Assembly (NCBI GenBank): GCA_016808115.1
Contig: JAEQBH010001375.1
Coordinates: 1-64,000, forward strand
Length of the DNA stretch: 64,000 bases
Origin: Tetrastigma voinierianum
Taxonomy: Eukaryota > Streptophyta > Magnoliopsida > Vitales > Vitaceae
Direction of reading: 5' to 3'
Shown: positions 21,854 to 34,250 of the stretch, one piece after another
How the letters are laid out: every line of letters begins with the position of its first letter
Position numbering within the stretch: the stretch's first letter is position 1
Translations under genes and position numbers: made by a program
Notes under the pieces: model-generated
What the model was told of the DNA's origin: nothing
The model's input: the letters and a program-made list of their open reading frames with translations, nothing else
Databases searched by the model: none

Positions 21854-24800
21854 AAAACTTGTTGATTGATTTTTTTATAGACCAAAATATGGAGGTCACC
21901 CAAATTTTAAACTCAACATCAAAGAACTAGATCAGTCCTAGTATATCACTATGCTAAAAACTCATACCAAAGAATTGGTAAAAATACAAGCACGCTTCAG
22001 ATGAGAAGGCTTTAATTAAAATTGTGCTTGTCTAGATCACTACAAGTGCACAAGTCATTCATAATAAAAGGGATTTAATTCAAATATCAGTTCTATGAAG
22101 ATCGATAGAAAACCAACACTAATTAATTCCATCTTACTCAAACTCTATTTGAACTCCAAAATTAAAAGTGGTTTTGGTTTAAACTAAATGAAAGTAAAAA
22201 CTAATTAAAACTCTATAGCTTATGTATAAAGAATTTAAAATAATTGAATTGAAAAGTTCACTAGGTAAGTAACACTGGGAGTAAGTTAAATGTGTAATTA
22301 TAAATTTCTGCATCATTTTATAACATTAGTTCATACTTGAGTTTAAAATCTGAACTTGTCAAAGATGCAAGGTAGTATAGATTGGATTTCTCAACACACC
22401 ATACATTTCACTAATTAGAGATCCATATTCCTTTCTATTAATATGACCTAACTCACATTAGTAGAATATAATCCTCTCTTTCTAAGATTCGTATTTTTCC
22501 TTCCTCTAATATTTCACACCCTTTCAGATCGAAGACTACTTACCCCTATAGACGTGATAATGCAAGTCTTCCCTAATTTAATCGCAACCATCCATCGACC
22601 TAACAAAATTTTTCGGCCTCCCTGATTAGGATTCAACTAACACTGGATCAAGATCCTTCATCAAATTATGAGGAGAAACCCTTTTAACTCAACTAAATTG
22701 ATATATCATCTGACTAATCATCACACCATGAATTAGTGATTTATCGTAGTCCTTCAAAGTTCATTAGTTCCATAATATTAGTCTAACATACCTCCAAGTA
22801 ACTCAGCTCTCCATATTCTCGTGGACCCCCATCTCTATACACTGCAGGGCTTCCCAAATCGTGAGCAAGATACAACTTTTCTCAAAGGTTTACTAATATT
22901 CGAACAGCCACTACAAAATCAATACCACTTAAATAAATCTCAGGATTTCTTTAACTATGACATTCTTCAACGAGCGTAAAAAACAATAATAACATCATCT
23001 AATCCTAGATGAGCTCACTTTTTCAAACCCAAACAAACATGACTTTAACTGATAGATAAAAACCCACCCAACATGTTACTATCCCGTTAAAATTTCCAAA
23101 TTCATTATTTCAAACAAGAATGAAAAAAACATAATTTACGTGATAAAAACCAAATGACACACTTCTCAAGACTAGATCAATTCTCAATTCTAAGAAAAAC
23201 TAACTAAAATGCTACTCTAAAAACAAAATGAAAGAAAAACAAAATAAGAAAAAAATAAGAAAAATAAAAAGAAAATAATATACAAAGGAGTTCCAACTAC
23301 CTAGAAGTTCCTAGTTTTACGGAAGCTGCACACAATGCCCTAGATGCATCTATTTATATATTTTCAAAATGATGTTTATACTGAGTTTAAATTGTGGATC
23401 CCCAAAATTCTAAATTTAATTGACTACTTTATCGCGACATAGAAAGTTCTATCACGACATAGTTCTTATCTTTGACGCCCGGCTCTTGTCTTGGCATGTT
23501 GTTTCTATCGCAACATATTTTCATGCTTTCTTCTTGAATTCTGTCGCGACTTAATTTGGCAATGTTGCAACATAGTTCTGTTGAGGTTATCTAGTCTTTG
23601 TTGGGACATGAGAGTTTTGTGTTGCGACATAGAAACTTTGTTGCAACACAACTTATCATTTTCTACTACTTCTGAATTCTTTCGTGACATAAATTTCTTT
23701 GTTGTGACAAAAATTCTTGTCTTTCAGCCTTGCTCTATATTGCGACATAAGTTTGAAAGCTCCAAATGCAATATAAAATATACTGCTAGCATGCTTCTTC
23801 TGCTCTTCCTCTTCATCTTCTCTGTTTATGATAGTTTTCTTTTGTCGCGATAGAACTTTCTGCCTCCAACTCTTCAACTTTGTTGCAACATTTTTTTTCT
23901 ATGTTGAGACATACTTTTGTGGTTCTTCTCAATCACTATCGCGAAATACTTTCTTTTATCGTGACAACGATTCTTATCATAGATGGGTCTATTGTCGCGA
24001 TTGCATTCTTTTCTTTGTCGCACATACTATTGGTTTCCCAGACACGATTGAACTCTCGTGGCCAGACCTAACTATGTCGCAATGCACTCTCCAAGATGTC
24101 GTGACATATTTTCTTCTATGATATTATTATCATCGGTTGACTGCTTGTTTAACATTGAAATCCTTGTTTAATAAATGTCTTGTTTCCATTGTCGCGACAT
24201 AGTTTTCTTTTGTCATGAGTGACTTTTACTCTTCATCATATCACTGCGGGATACATAAATTTGATTATTGAGACAAAACTCATTGCCACCGCTTGATCAT
24301 TCACGGCGTAGATCTCGCCCCTTTATTGTAACAGACATATTTCCTCTATGTCACAACATTTATCTTGCACTTCTTCTCATCTTTTGTCGCGATAATAGAT
24401 TTCTTTGTCGCAACATACTTCACTTCAACCTTATGTTGTGTTTATCGTGACATAAAACTTCTCTATCAAGACAAAGTTATCTTGCTTTCCATTGCTGACT
24501 CTGAATTTTGTGTCATGATGAGAGGCTTTCTTATGTCATGATTGCAGCTTTTTCTCAAGTATCTTTAGTTTTTTATGCTCCACAGAAAGGAAAAAAAAAA
24601 AATTACAGGATAAGGTTCTCTATTACTACTTGCCTTGATCAAAGTCAGAATAGTTATCTTTTTTTCGCGACAAAGTTTTAGTCTTCGATTTTTATGTCTC
24701 AATGACTACCCTTTGTCGAACATTTCTCGCCCAATCTCCCATATTATGTCACATAGAGCTGTGAGATGCTCGACAATCTTCATTTCTACCAGTTTCAGCC

Positions 24801-25056
24801 TGTCATTGTCGCGACATCAAGGCTTCCCGGCTGCAAAGATAAAGCTTTCGCTCCCTGTCGCGACATAAAATTCCCTTTGTCACAGATAGATTTTGCCTTA
24901 GCCAAATTTTCTGCTTTTCTTGCTAGAATTATCTCTTTCATTTTTAAAACCAAACAAACACAAAAGTTAGAATATTCCATACTCGCATTAAATTGTTTCA
25001 TAAACTTTAGAAACATGCCAAAAAATAGATTTAAAACTAGATGAGCGAGATCATCA
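21854..25056 (-). mobile_element. Element 3, 3' LTR (3.2 kb)
   Basis: The start, on the minus strand, is TGATGATCTCGCTCATC just after the polypurine tract; the end is CAACAAGTTTT next to the primer-binding-site-like sequence. The segment 21,854-22,690 is repeated at 41,189-41,384 plus 44,825-45,457 (GACCAAAATATG.AGGTCACCCAAATTTT, then GGTTTTGGTTTAAACTAAATG), that is, in the 5' LTR of the same element. The part nearest the LTR start (23,420-24,870) is packed with the TGTCGCGACA motif and is probably U3. No open frame of interest is present. Confidence 0.78.
23420..24870. repeat. Large cluster of TGTCGCGACA-type palindromes (motif I)
   Basis: About thirty sites match TGTCGCGACAT or differ from it by one to three bases (TTGTTGCGACATAG, TATCACGACATAG and so on), spaced 20-80 bp apart in T-rich sequence. 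Perfect palindromes are at 24,190-24,199, 24,807-24,816 and 24,857-24,866. Most variants can be read as C-to-T or G-to-A decay of CpGs. The cluster lies within the first ~1.65 kb of the LTR, measured from its start on the minus strand. Confidence 0.88.
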
Positions 25057-25060
25057 AATT

Positions 25061-25071
25061 CCCCCAAACTT
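25061..25071 (-). other. Polypurine tract of element 3
   Basis: On the minus strand AAGTTTGGGGG immediately precedes the LTR start with a few bases between. This is the normal plus-strand primer position and confirms that the element runs on the minus strand with its 3' end here. Confidence 0.8.
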
Positions 25072-27235
25072 AAATTTTTGCTTGTCTCTAAGTAAAGAAA
25101 AGGAAATTTTGTTTGTCCTCAAATAATTTAGCTTTTATTTTTATGACATTTTTCTATTGAATCCACAATTTGGTAGGAAACATCAATTAGTTGTAAAAGT
25201 ATTTCTAAACATGTTTCCAATCTAGAAATCCAGAAGATTTAAATTGTTAATAAAATGAGCTCAAATAATTTCAATAGTGTAAACAATTCAATTATCCAAC
25301 CCTAATCTATGAGTGTGTGATGGTCTTCTCTCTTCTTCTATAGCAAATGAGTTAATCTTCTGGGATAATACTCAAGTAGCATAATTCTCCTTTATTCTTT
25401 AAAGTCCCATATGCTTGTTTATCATATAAATCTCCACTAATGTAAGCATATATCACCTTCAGAATCAATTAGGTCTTTTAGGCTTATAATGTGTATTGTA
25501 ATCAAGTAGATACTGCATAATTTAGGGTCTAATTTTACCTGCATTTCACTTACAACTTGAAACACTTGCCTTCATTATGCATCCTTGATTTTTCCTTTTA
25601 TGTCAACTCTCTAACATTCCCATTTGGTTTTGTGCATCTTTCTACATACTCTCTCTTGTGGTATTTTTCAATTCATCTAAACTGTAAACCTCTCTTTCTA
25701 TCTGAAACTTTTTTCACTTTCATCTTTTATCAAGGTTTTTATTAGTAATGTTTTTCCCTTTTAAGCTTTCTACCACCCTTAAAGAACTTTAGGTCAACAA
25801 CTCCCATGCTAGTTGGCATTAGGGTACTAGGTGTTGAACACCCCTAAGGACTTAATTGCTCAAGGGAGGAAGGCTATAAGGCTAAACTCATTCCACCTTG
25901 ATATTTTTCTTTTTACAACTTCTTTGTTTCATTCTTTTCATCTTTCATCATCTCAATTGGTTTTCCTTTCTCAACCCTTCTTATCCTTTTTTGTAATTTG
26001 AAATAATATTCCCATAAACTTGTCCTCTTCCATCATTGATGTATTTGTCATGTAATCTAGGAAAATAAGGGTTCTTTACTATAGGATTATGTTCAAGGAA
26101 GGATCTAGGCTTTTCATTTGCTAGTTGATGATGAAATGGGTTGTTGGCTCAAATAAGGAACTAATGTGTATGCTTATGCATATTATAAGGGTAGGCTTTG
26201 AAAGGCTCAATCTTCCAAGAATGACCTATATCATTTCCCGCATGGTATTGCCAGATTTCACACTAATAATTCAACAAGTCAAGATACTTAAGATTTAACT
26301 GATAGATCCTAGAATAAATCCAACCTTTAACACAATATGTTTCAGAGATACTTTGACCATGTGCAATATTATTCAGGATTCATAATAACTAAACTGTTTA
26401 TCAACACAAAATTATAAGTCTTATTTGTTCCATCAATTTGTTGCAATATTCCTTCTTCTTGAATTTCAACACATTCATTAATATCCTTACAACTTTCCTC
26501 TTTTCAATTCATCTCATCCTACCCCAATTCATCTATCAAATTATTGTTTGGTTCCTGGATATGTTGCTATGTTATTTAATAAGTTAAAAGCTCATTTAAA
26601 TCAACCATTCAATTCATAGAAATTTAACACAACAACAATTCAATTTCATGATCATTCCAAGTCTACTAAACAATTCACAGCTTATTCAACAATTCAAACC
26701 AAGAAAACTAGTTTCTCCATTATTCAGCAAAGTTATACACTAAAAGTCATCAATTTCTACTTATTTATCACCAAGGAAATCAAAATAAAATAAACACAAC
26801 AGAAGTGCAAAATGAAAATGGACATTAAGTTTTGCAAAGGGAATATTTTATTTAAGATTTCATATGAGCAGATTCGTTACAAGGAGAAGAGGGAAGGACA
26901 ATGTGGTAAAGTTATTTCTCCTCGTCATGTCTATAGGAATGGAAAGGGACCACCGGTTCAAACTTGTAAATCAAACAGAGAAGGAGAACCTCAGGATCTA
27001 GACTTGTGGTCGCTGTAGACTTGCTTCCTTCCTCAGTTTATTGAATGTAAACCACCCATCAAAGAGCCATTCGTTTCACGGATCATTTGTCTCTAATGGT
27101 CAGAGTTCGTGGTTCCCCAACTCCAAATTCGGGCAAGGTACATTTTTTTCAAATTGGTGTTGACTACATCAAACTTTATGTCCAACATTTCTCCCTATAG
27201 TTTAGGTGGCTTCCTATTTCTGTCCCTTTTGTCTA
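25072..27235 (-). other. Element 3, non-coding region between extra ORF and 3' LTR
   Basis: A/T-rich sequence without a convincing open frame on either strand; the longest frames (60-70 codons, for example 25,557-25,745 and 26,812-27,018 on +) show no motif. In reading order of the element (minus strand) it is the 3' untranslated part. I see no internal repeat. Confidence 0.5.
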
Positions 27236-28718
27236 AATGCAGGAGCTGATCTTTGATGCTCTTTATATTAGTGTACCAAGGCATCTCGTTTACAAGCATG
27301 TTCTACTCCATGGCATCCTCTCACTCCTTCATGATCTTGAGCAGCTCACTGTGCCTCTTGAGCTGATATGATAGGAAGGCATCTTCCCTTGCCCAGAGCT
27401 CTTCACTGAGTTCTCTTTCTCTTATTTCCCATATGCTCTTCCACTCTTCATCTCTCAGTTCGAGAGCTTCCTCCAGATTCTGATCCCTTCTTCTTAGCTC
27501 TACATCCATATATTCATCTCGCAATTGGAGTTGGATTTGCAGTTGTTTGTCCCTCTCCTGTATCTCTGGTCCTGGCCTTCATCAAGTCCATCAATTCAAT
27601 ATTAATTCCATGATGCTCTAAACTTCCAACTTGCTCCTGATGGACTTGTCTCAAATCTGGGGATAGTGTCAAAATTAGGCTCAAACTGTTCTTGCTCTTG
27701 AGTTGCACTATCAATCTGCATCTAATTGATTTCTATGTTCTCTGCTTCCTCTCTTCCAACTTCAACTTCTCTTTCACTGCCTATATTCTTAGGCCCTTCG
27801 ATTACTCTTGTCAATGTTAATGGCGAGGTCTTAGGGCAAGTCTCCTCTTCCTCCCAACTCCTTCTACACCCCCAAAAATATAAAGCCTCGTGATCGTTGT
27901 CGGGATGAGGTACTAGCTTGTAGCCTCCCACAAATAACTCAAAATTCAGCTTCAGATTTCTTCCTAACACCGAACTTGTAACCCCTTTAGACAGGCACAC
28001 AACAAGATCGCCTCTCGCTGACAAGATCAAATGCTTAGAAGGTAAACGGCCATCGTAGGAAATAAAACGACCCGCTATTCAATAGTGTCCCCGCCATGGA
28101 CTCATGGGTTCTTCTCGTGGTAATCTACCTCCTTTTTCCATCAATCAGCAAATCAACGATTTTCTGGAAGTCTGGTTGTTTTACTAATTCTCGAACTTCA
28201 ACCATTCTTCCTCCTTATCCAAATTAGGTTTCCGGTCGAATCTCTTCCCTACTAAACAATATCCATTTGTTCCTAACATACACTGTCTTATCTTTCATTC
28301 CCACCATATTTGTGTAGAATTCTTTCACCACATCTACGAAACCAGGAGCCTTGTGCTCGCAGAAAATGTGCCATCCTTTGCTCTCAACTATTTCTTGGAA
28401 TGGTGAGATCCACTTATTGAAGCCTCTTTCGCCTATGAAATCTCTGTGATGCAATTTGTCCTTCCTAACAACACACGCCGCCTTCAACCAAATCGCTTTT
28501 CTTCCTTCGCCTGTTTCTCAGTTTCTCTCCTCCTTTTTCTGGTCTCTTCGACTGATTGCTCAATCTCGCCCGCTTCTTCCAACTTTTCTCTCCTTCCCGT
28601 CTTTTTTGTTCTGAGTCTCTGGGACTGCTTCTTCCCTCCCCCTCTCGAAACACCTTCCAACATCATTCTGCTCAAATTAGGAACCAAAGAGGCTCATGCT
28701 CATGCCCCTGGAGGCTAG
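27236..28718 (-). pseudogene. Extra ORF downstream of pol: 'putative plant transposon protein'-like, with coiled-coil tail
   Basis: Reading from 28,687 down: a Lys/Arg/Glu-rich N-terminus, a frameshift near 28,485, then 28,487-28,224 with RDFIGERGFNKWI, ESKGWHIFCEHKAPGF and VVKEFYTNMVG plus TVYVRNKWILFSREEI. This layout (helix, KGW, EFY-N, V-V-RxxxxxF) resembles the plant transposon protein domain found beside Athila-group pol genes (Pfam PF20167 as I remember it). After another break, 28,030-27,722 continues with SARGDLVVCLSKG, and the end (27,714-27,321) is charged and helical, likely coiled coil (MRDEYMDVELRRRDQNLEEA). Placed between integrase and 3' LTR, it holds the position of the env-like ORF of Athila. 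Its function is unknown. Confidence 0.6.
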
Positions 28719-31700
28719 AGACCTTGGACTGGACTCTTTTTCTGTTTTTTTTTTTTTTTTTTTTCAGAGTTGAACTTACTTAGGTATACAAACAATTTCT
28801 GTAATAACAAAAATCATTTACATATACAAAAGAACTACCACCAGAGTGGTGTCCATCAAAATCTATACACATATACTGAGTCCCATTTACATATACAAAA
28901 ATTGTACTTTTACATTTACAAATCAGAGCGCGGAACCTACATCTAGTGAACCCCTACTAGTGTGCTAGCCCGGATATATGCGGAAGTTATCGGACGTCTT
29001 CTCTTGTACCTACACCGATTAAAAACTCGTGCTAAGCTTTACACTTAGTGGGAAACATATGTCTTATGCATATACACATTTAAAACATATAACAATAACA
29101 TATATCAGAATTTTCATGCATTCATATAATGAACTTAGGCATAAATACACTTATGCTTATAATAGACTTATGCTTATTCCTGATCAACCCATCCGAAAGC
29201 CATGAGCTTATTCTTATTCAAGCAATTCAGACGCATTCAAAAGCTATACCGGTACTTCATCTTATACTTGTACTACGGAGCATATTCTTGTCTTACGGAA
29301 CTTATACTTGTGCTATTAGTTTATTCTTAATCTGATCTTATACTTGTATTACTTAACATATACTTGTATTACGTAACATATACTTGTATTACTGAGTTTA
29401 TTCTCTGTATTTGATCTATATTTGTATTACGAAAGATATACTTGTATTACTGATCTATACTTCAGATACGGAGTTTATTCCTGCATTCGGATCTTATATT
29501 GTATTAATGAACATACAATTTGTACGGATCTTATACTGTGATTAATGTGAGTTTATTCTTGTATTCTCTTGACCTTATATTTGTATTATGGAAAATACAT
29601 GACTGTATTACTCGATCTTATACTCAGACACGAGACTATCTTTCTATGTAAGGTACCCTAGGTTCATATATAAGTCTCATATTTCCGGCTGACACACAAG
29701 ATTTAAATTTATATCATCTATATACTCTATACATGTACTTGTCCTTATCATTAAACATATACTTATCAAATCTCAGAGTTATAGGAGCTCTATGTGTACC
29801 TGAGGTACCCGTAGGGGGCACACTATAAGCCCGAATGCATCGTGAGTCATAATACATACAAGGTCGATCAGACGCAAAGGGTATAATGAGATTAGTCCGT
29901 ATTAGGTGCATATCACATCAAATACATATACCGAGTTCATAAGGCATTCGTAACATATCCAATAGGTTTGAGTATCATGACACATTCGCACTTATACATA
30001 TTCATGCCAGGTATCCGATTCTCGCTCCTTTTTTACATGTTTCAAGACTTTGTTATACAAATCGAACATATAGTAACCAAGGGTACACACAAGACGGCAT
30101 TTAAGCATGCTAAGCATGTCGGGTCTTATTCATGTACTTTTATATACATATCTAGTCGCTTACCTAGACCGAACTATGAATGATGGATGATAAGACACCA
30201 AGAACCCAAGGTATGGTATGAAGATCAATCGTGCCTCGGCCCACGCAATGTGAAGTGTCGACACTGGTGCATGTTTCACACCGATCAAACGCGCCCGCCA
30301 CGTAACAAAAGTGCTGTAGCACTAGCAGAGGACGTGGTGAGCACCGATCGGGAATGTCCCCACCACCATTCATTCTTTCTGGCCCCAGGTGTCATACTAT
30401 CATATGTCTTTCGTGAACTCATAACCTATCTTTACCGCATTCTCAGGTTCATGACGATTTCTTTCATGTTCATGTTCATGTTTCAAGGCCGCTTTCTATT
30501 ATTTCATATCATATTCATATCATGAACACATCATGTTATTACTGTATTTCCTATTTCACCCGCTTCTATGCCCGCGCAGTATGTGGTATTTCATATACTT
30601 GTGCGGTATGACACCTATGTATCACACATCATTCATGTATTCTTGTTGCTCTATGAATCTACTTTACTTAGAAATCGAATCATTCCAATCGATCATCTAA
30701 AACTCAAGTTATGACATTTTCATGCCAAACTAGTCATTTTGGCTCACATATTACACTTAGGGACTCGCTTGAAATACCCTTTCAAGGCTCTAACTCAAAT
30801 ATCTAAATATCGTTCTTGCACTCCTTGAATGAGGTGTTAAGGGTTCTTCTCCAACTGAATCACCCAAATTCCGAGCAATCAAACTCAAGATATGTCCAGT
30901 TAACCGACTACTCTATGTTCAAACCGGACCAAAAATTAGCTGAACATAGCTTCATTTTGAGTGAATTTTTTGGGTCAGTCAGAGTAAGGATGTGGAAGGT
31001 ACCTATTTCGTGGAGCTTTGTTCTCCTTGAAGTCTAGCTTTAACCAGCCAATGAAACACTCAATTCGTATAAGAAATGACCAAGTTATGGCCAAAATACT
31101 AAAACTGGTCCAAAGAAGCATTAAATGCAGATCAGCACCCAGACTGGGCATTTCGCCAGCTGATTAACGCTTATGGTACCAGACACCTGCTTGGTACCGC
31201 ATCACCTCAAATTGCCCGTAAATGGTGGTTTTCTCCCATTTTTCCAGGTTTTCACCGCAAACCAACTCAATACTCAATACACATATCAAAACCACTCCAT
31301 ATTCATCTCAGAATAAGTGGTTTAGAATTTACACCCAAACCTCAGGTAAAAGTCCAAGAACCCATACTAAAGTCCACCATTCTTATACAAAAAACATCAT
31401 AGAATTAAGTGGACCCATGCTTATTTTAACCAAGATAGAGTTTTTCTCAACTCAATTTCATACAAATCTAGGTTAGAATCAATTCCTAACTAAACCCTAG
31501 GTTTGGAACCCATAAAGATCTCCTTAGTACTAAAGTCCAAAATACACATGGATTCCATATTCAAAGTCAAAATCATAGAAGTCCTCACCCTTCTTCTCGC
31601 TTCTCCTCTTCTTCCCTCTTCCCTCTCTTCTCTTCTCTTGCCCTTCACAGTCATTTTACTAGAGACCAAAAATGAGATCTTTTGGTCTCCTTCCCTTTTA

Positions 31701-31953
31701 TACTTAACCTTTCTAATTGCAATATCGTCCAACTATCTATTAATTGCTTTACAACTCATGTTATTTCTAGACTAGCATATCACTTCTAATTTATGACTTA
31801 TATCCCATTACTAATTTACAAATTTTATTCTGTGTCTTGTAAAATTTTCTTGTTTTGACTTCCATGTTTTTATTTAAATCACTAAACATTCAAATTATGT
31901 CACAAAATGCCCTGTAAACATGCCGAAAATATTCCAGGTATTTCATTGTTATA
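28719..31953 (-). mobile_element. Nested ~3.2-kb LTR (LTR B), relative of LTR A
   Basis: It begins with GAGACC..GGACTGGACTC followed by a poly-T tract (28,746-28,764), then GAACTACCACCAGAGTGGTGTCCATCAAAATCTA as in LTR A. It continues with the same array type (29,120-29,620) and ends near 31,953 in sequence matching the TGTAACACC end of LTR A only loosely. No pol domain is inside. It separates the extra ORF from the rest of element 3. Both ends are approximate and no target duplication was identified. Divergence from LTR A is large, so they are not two LTRs of one insertion. Confidence 0.6.
29120..29620. repeat. Tandem array of CTTATACTTGTATTACGGA-like units in LTR B
   Basis: Units of about 20-35 bp such as ATACTTGTATTACTTAAC, ATACTTGTATTACGTAAC and TTATTCTTGTATTC repeat with substitutions (clearest at 29,330-29,470). 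It matches the array at 860-2,330 in LTR A but is three times shorter. Confidence 0.75.
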
Positions 31954-33110
31954 CGTACATGGTATATCAAGTTTAGGAATCTGTGGTTTTAAAGCTGAGA
32001 TAGATTCGGGTGAAGAAAGTCAGAGTGGGTTTTATGGCTTTATGAGGCAAGTCACCTTTCAGGTTTCAAAATTTTTCTATTTATATGTCAACTATTTTGT
32101 TGTGCTTTCATTAAATGTCGCGACAAAAACTAACCTAGGGTTTGTTCCTTTTTAAATCTTATGTCGCAACATAGAGAAATAGCAATGAGACATACTTTCT
32201 AAAAGCTTAGAATAAATCCTCTAGACAGAGCTTAGTATGTCGCGGATAGAAAATATTATGTTCCAATGTCTTTGTGTCGCGACAAAGAGAAATATGTCGC
32301 TATAGACAATTTCTTGCAAAATTAGAGTTTAAAGCAAATTTGGTCACGACATAGAGAAATAATGTCGCGATCTACCATTCAATACTGATATAATGTCGCC
32401 ACATAAAAGATATACGCATAAACTTCCCTATGACTTCAAACAGACTATGTGGCACTGATAAGTGACAAAGAGTACCATTACAAAACTAAGACTACCTTCT
32501 GTCATGATAAAAGAAAGATTGTCACGACAATCTTTGTCTTCCCCGAATTAATAACAATCATTTTTCAATCAACACACAAATAACAAGATGCAAACATCTT
32601 CCTCCCACTCAAATCATACTTGTGGAAAACATATTTAATCATCAGAATCTTCATCTGCGATAACAATCATATTTCATTTCTTTTGCATCAATATAACTCA
32701 AAGATGATCATCATTAAGATATTCAAGGAATGAGAGACAACAAAGCTGCTTAAAATTTCCCGTTAAAAAACTTACGCTCCCCGCCAACTATGCATTCTCA
32801 TTAAGAACGCTAGTGGTAAAGGAAACTCCCCTTGTAGCAACACTACTTATAAGTCTAAGAAGGAATATCTAAATAAATGCATCTCCTATACAACTTCATT
32901 GTCTTGAAAATTAAATGTAAAATTCACAAAATAAAATTTCTCAAACAAATTAAAACTAAATTTCAAACACACAAAATATAAATAAATACAAGCTAATCGT
33001 GGGAAATTAAATTTTGTCAGAAGTGCTCTCAAGAAGTCGCTTCGCTTTAATGTCTCTAGCGTGACATTTGTCGCAAAAATGTTTTCCTTTCGTAAAATTC
33101 TCCTTATTCA
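31954..33110 (-). other. Element 3, region downstream of integrase with motif-I palindromes
   Basis: From 32,110 to 32,530 there are about ten motif-I sites, two of them perfect (32,116-32,125 and 32,275-32,284). The remainder, 32,540-33,110, is A/T-rich with no gene seen. In the element's own direction this is the 3' side of integrase. The cluster resembles the one at 23.4-24.9 kb, so this could also be a displaced LTR piece joined to LTR B. Confidence 0.6.
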
Positions 33111-33119
33111 AATCTAAAT

Positions 33120-34250
33120 CAATCTTCACGCACTCCCTCCAAGGTAATGCTTCAATATCCGACCATTCACTTTAAATTCACTTATGTATTCAAATTTTTC
33201 AATGTCAATTCCTCGTAAGGTAATATACTATTGTGGGACAGGACCACTCCATCTTGACTTTAGTTTTCCCGAAACAATTTGAGCCCTGGAATTGTATAAT
33301 AGGACTTGCTCTCTTGCTTTAAATTCCTTCTCAAAATCTCTGATCATGCCATACTTCTTTGCCTTATCTTCAGAGATCTCCGGCATTATCATAAGCTTCA
33401 TTTCTAACTCTTCAAGTTCATTCATTTGAGTAATCTTTCTTGCGCTTGAAAGTTGTACCAGCTGATGGGCCCACATACTTTGTATTCAAGTCTCCGTAGG
33501 GAGATGGCGGGTGCTTTCCAAAATCACCTGTATGGAGACATATCTGCAACATTTGTGCTACTTTCTATAAGCCCACAGAGCATCATCTAGCTTCATAGAC
33601 CAGTCTTTTCTACTTGTTTTCATTATTTTCTCTAGAATTTTCTTTATCTCCCTATTGGAAATTTCTGCTTGCCCATTTGACTGAGGGTGATAAGCCAATC
33701 CCATTACATGTCTTTTATCTCCATATCTTTGTCATGAGTTTTGCAAAACCATTTGCAAAATGACTTCCCTTCATCACGTGATTGTTTCTTGGGGTGCTCC
33801 AAATCGCCTCAAAATATGCATATACCATTTCTAGGACAAGATATTGCTTCCACCCATTTGATATATAATCCACGTTAGAATGTATGATTTCCAAAAGAGC
33901 CGATGAAAAGGTCCCACAAAGTCTATCCCGTTTTTCACATCAAAATCTATACATCAGATTCTCAGAAAATTTTCTTTTGCTTATGTTGCCCATTCTCTAA
34001 TATTTATCACAATGTTTTACCTATTCAAAATGTACTCTTGATAGAGTAAATAATTAAACTCTGACTGAGAATTCTTTTCAGTTGTTCTATCTTCTACATA
34101 ATGTCCTTCATATGGTGATGTATGGCATTTATCAATAATTTCACCTTACTCTTTTCAAAATACAACTTCCCGATAATCATATCCGCTCTTCTAAAAAGTA
34201 TGGATCATCTCAAATATAGAATCGCCATCGCCTTCAACTTTCTTTTCGCA
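33120..34250 (-). pseudogene. Integrase pseudogene (element 3)
   Basis: The best kept part is 33,476-33,228: MWAHQLVQLSSARKITQMNELEELEMKL, then SGKLKSRWSGP, the C-terminal integrase module of Athila/Tat elements; 33,200-33,130 adds FKVNGRILKHYLGG in another frame. Upstream (33,500-34,050 on +) decayed core-domain blocks can be followed in reverse complement, for example the region encoding the pattern NGQAEISNREIKKIL near 33,660. Many stops and frameshifts are present. RNase H lies directly before it. Confidence 0.8.

Noticed and set aside
23420..24870. CRISPR-like array of GTCGCGACAT repeats
   Set aside because: Repeats are ~10 bp and irregularly spaced with degenerate copies, there are no cas genes, and the setting is a plant retrotransposon LTR.
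27321..27524. Independent small coiled-coil protein gene
   Set aside because: It is in register with the strand and order of the extra ORF upstream and is best seen as its C-terminal tail.
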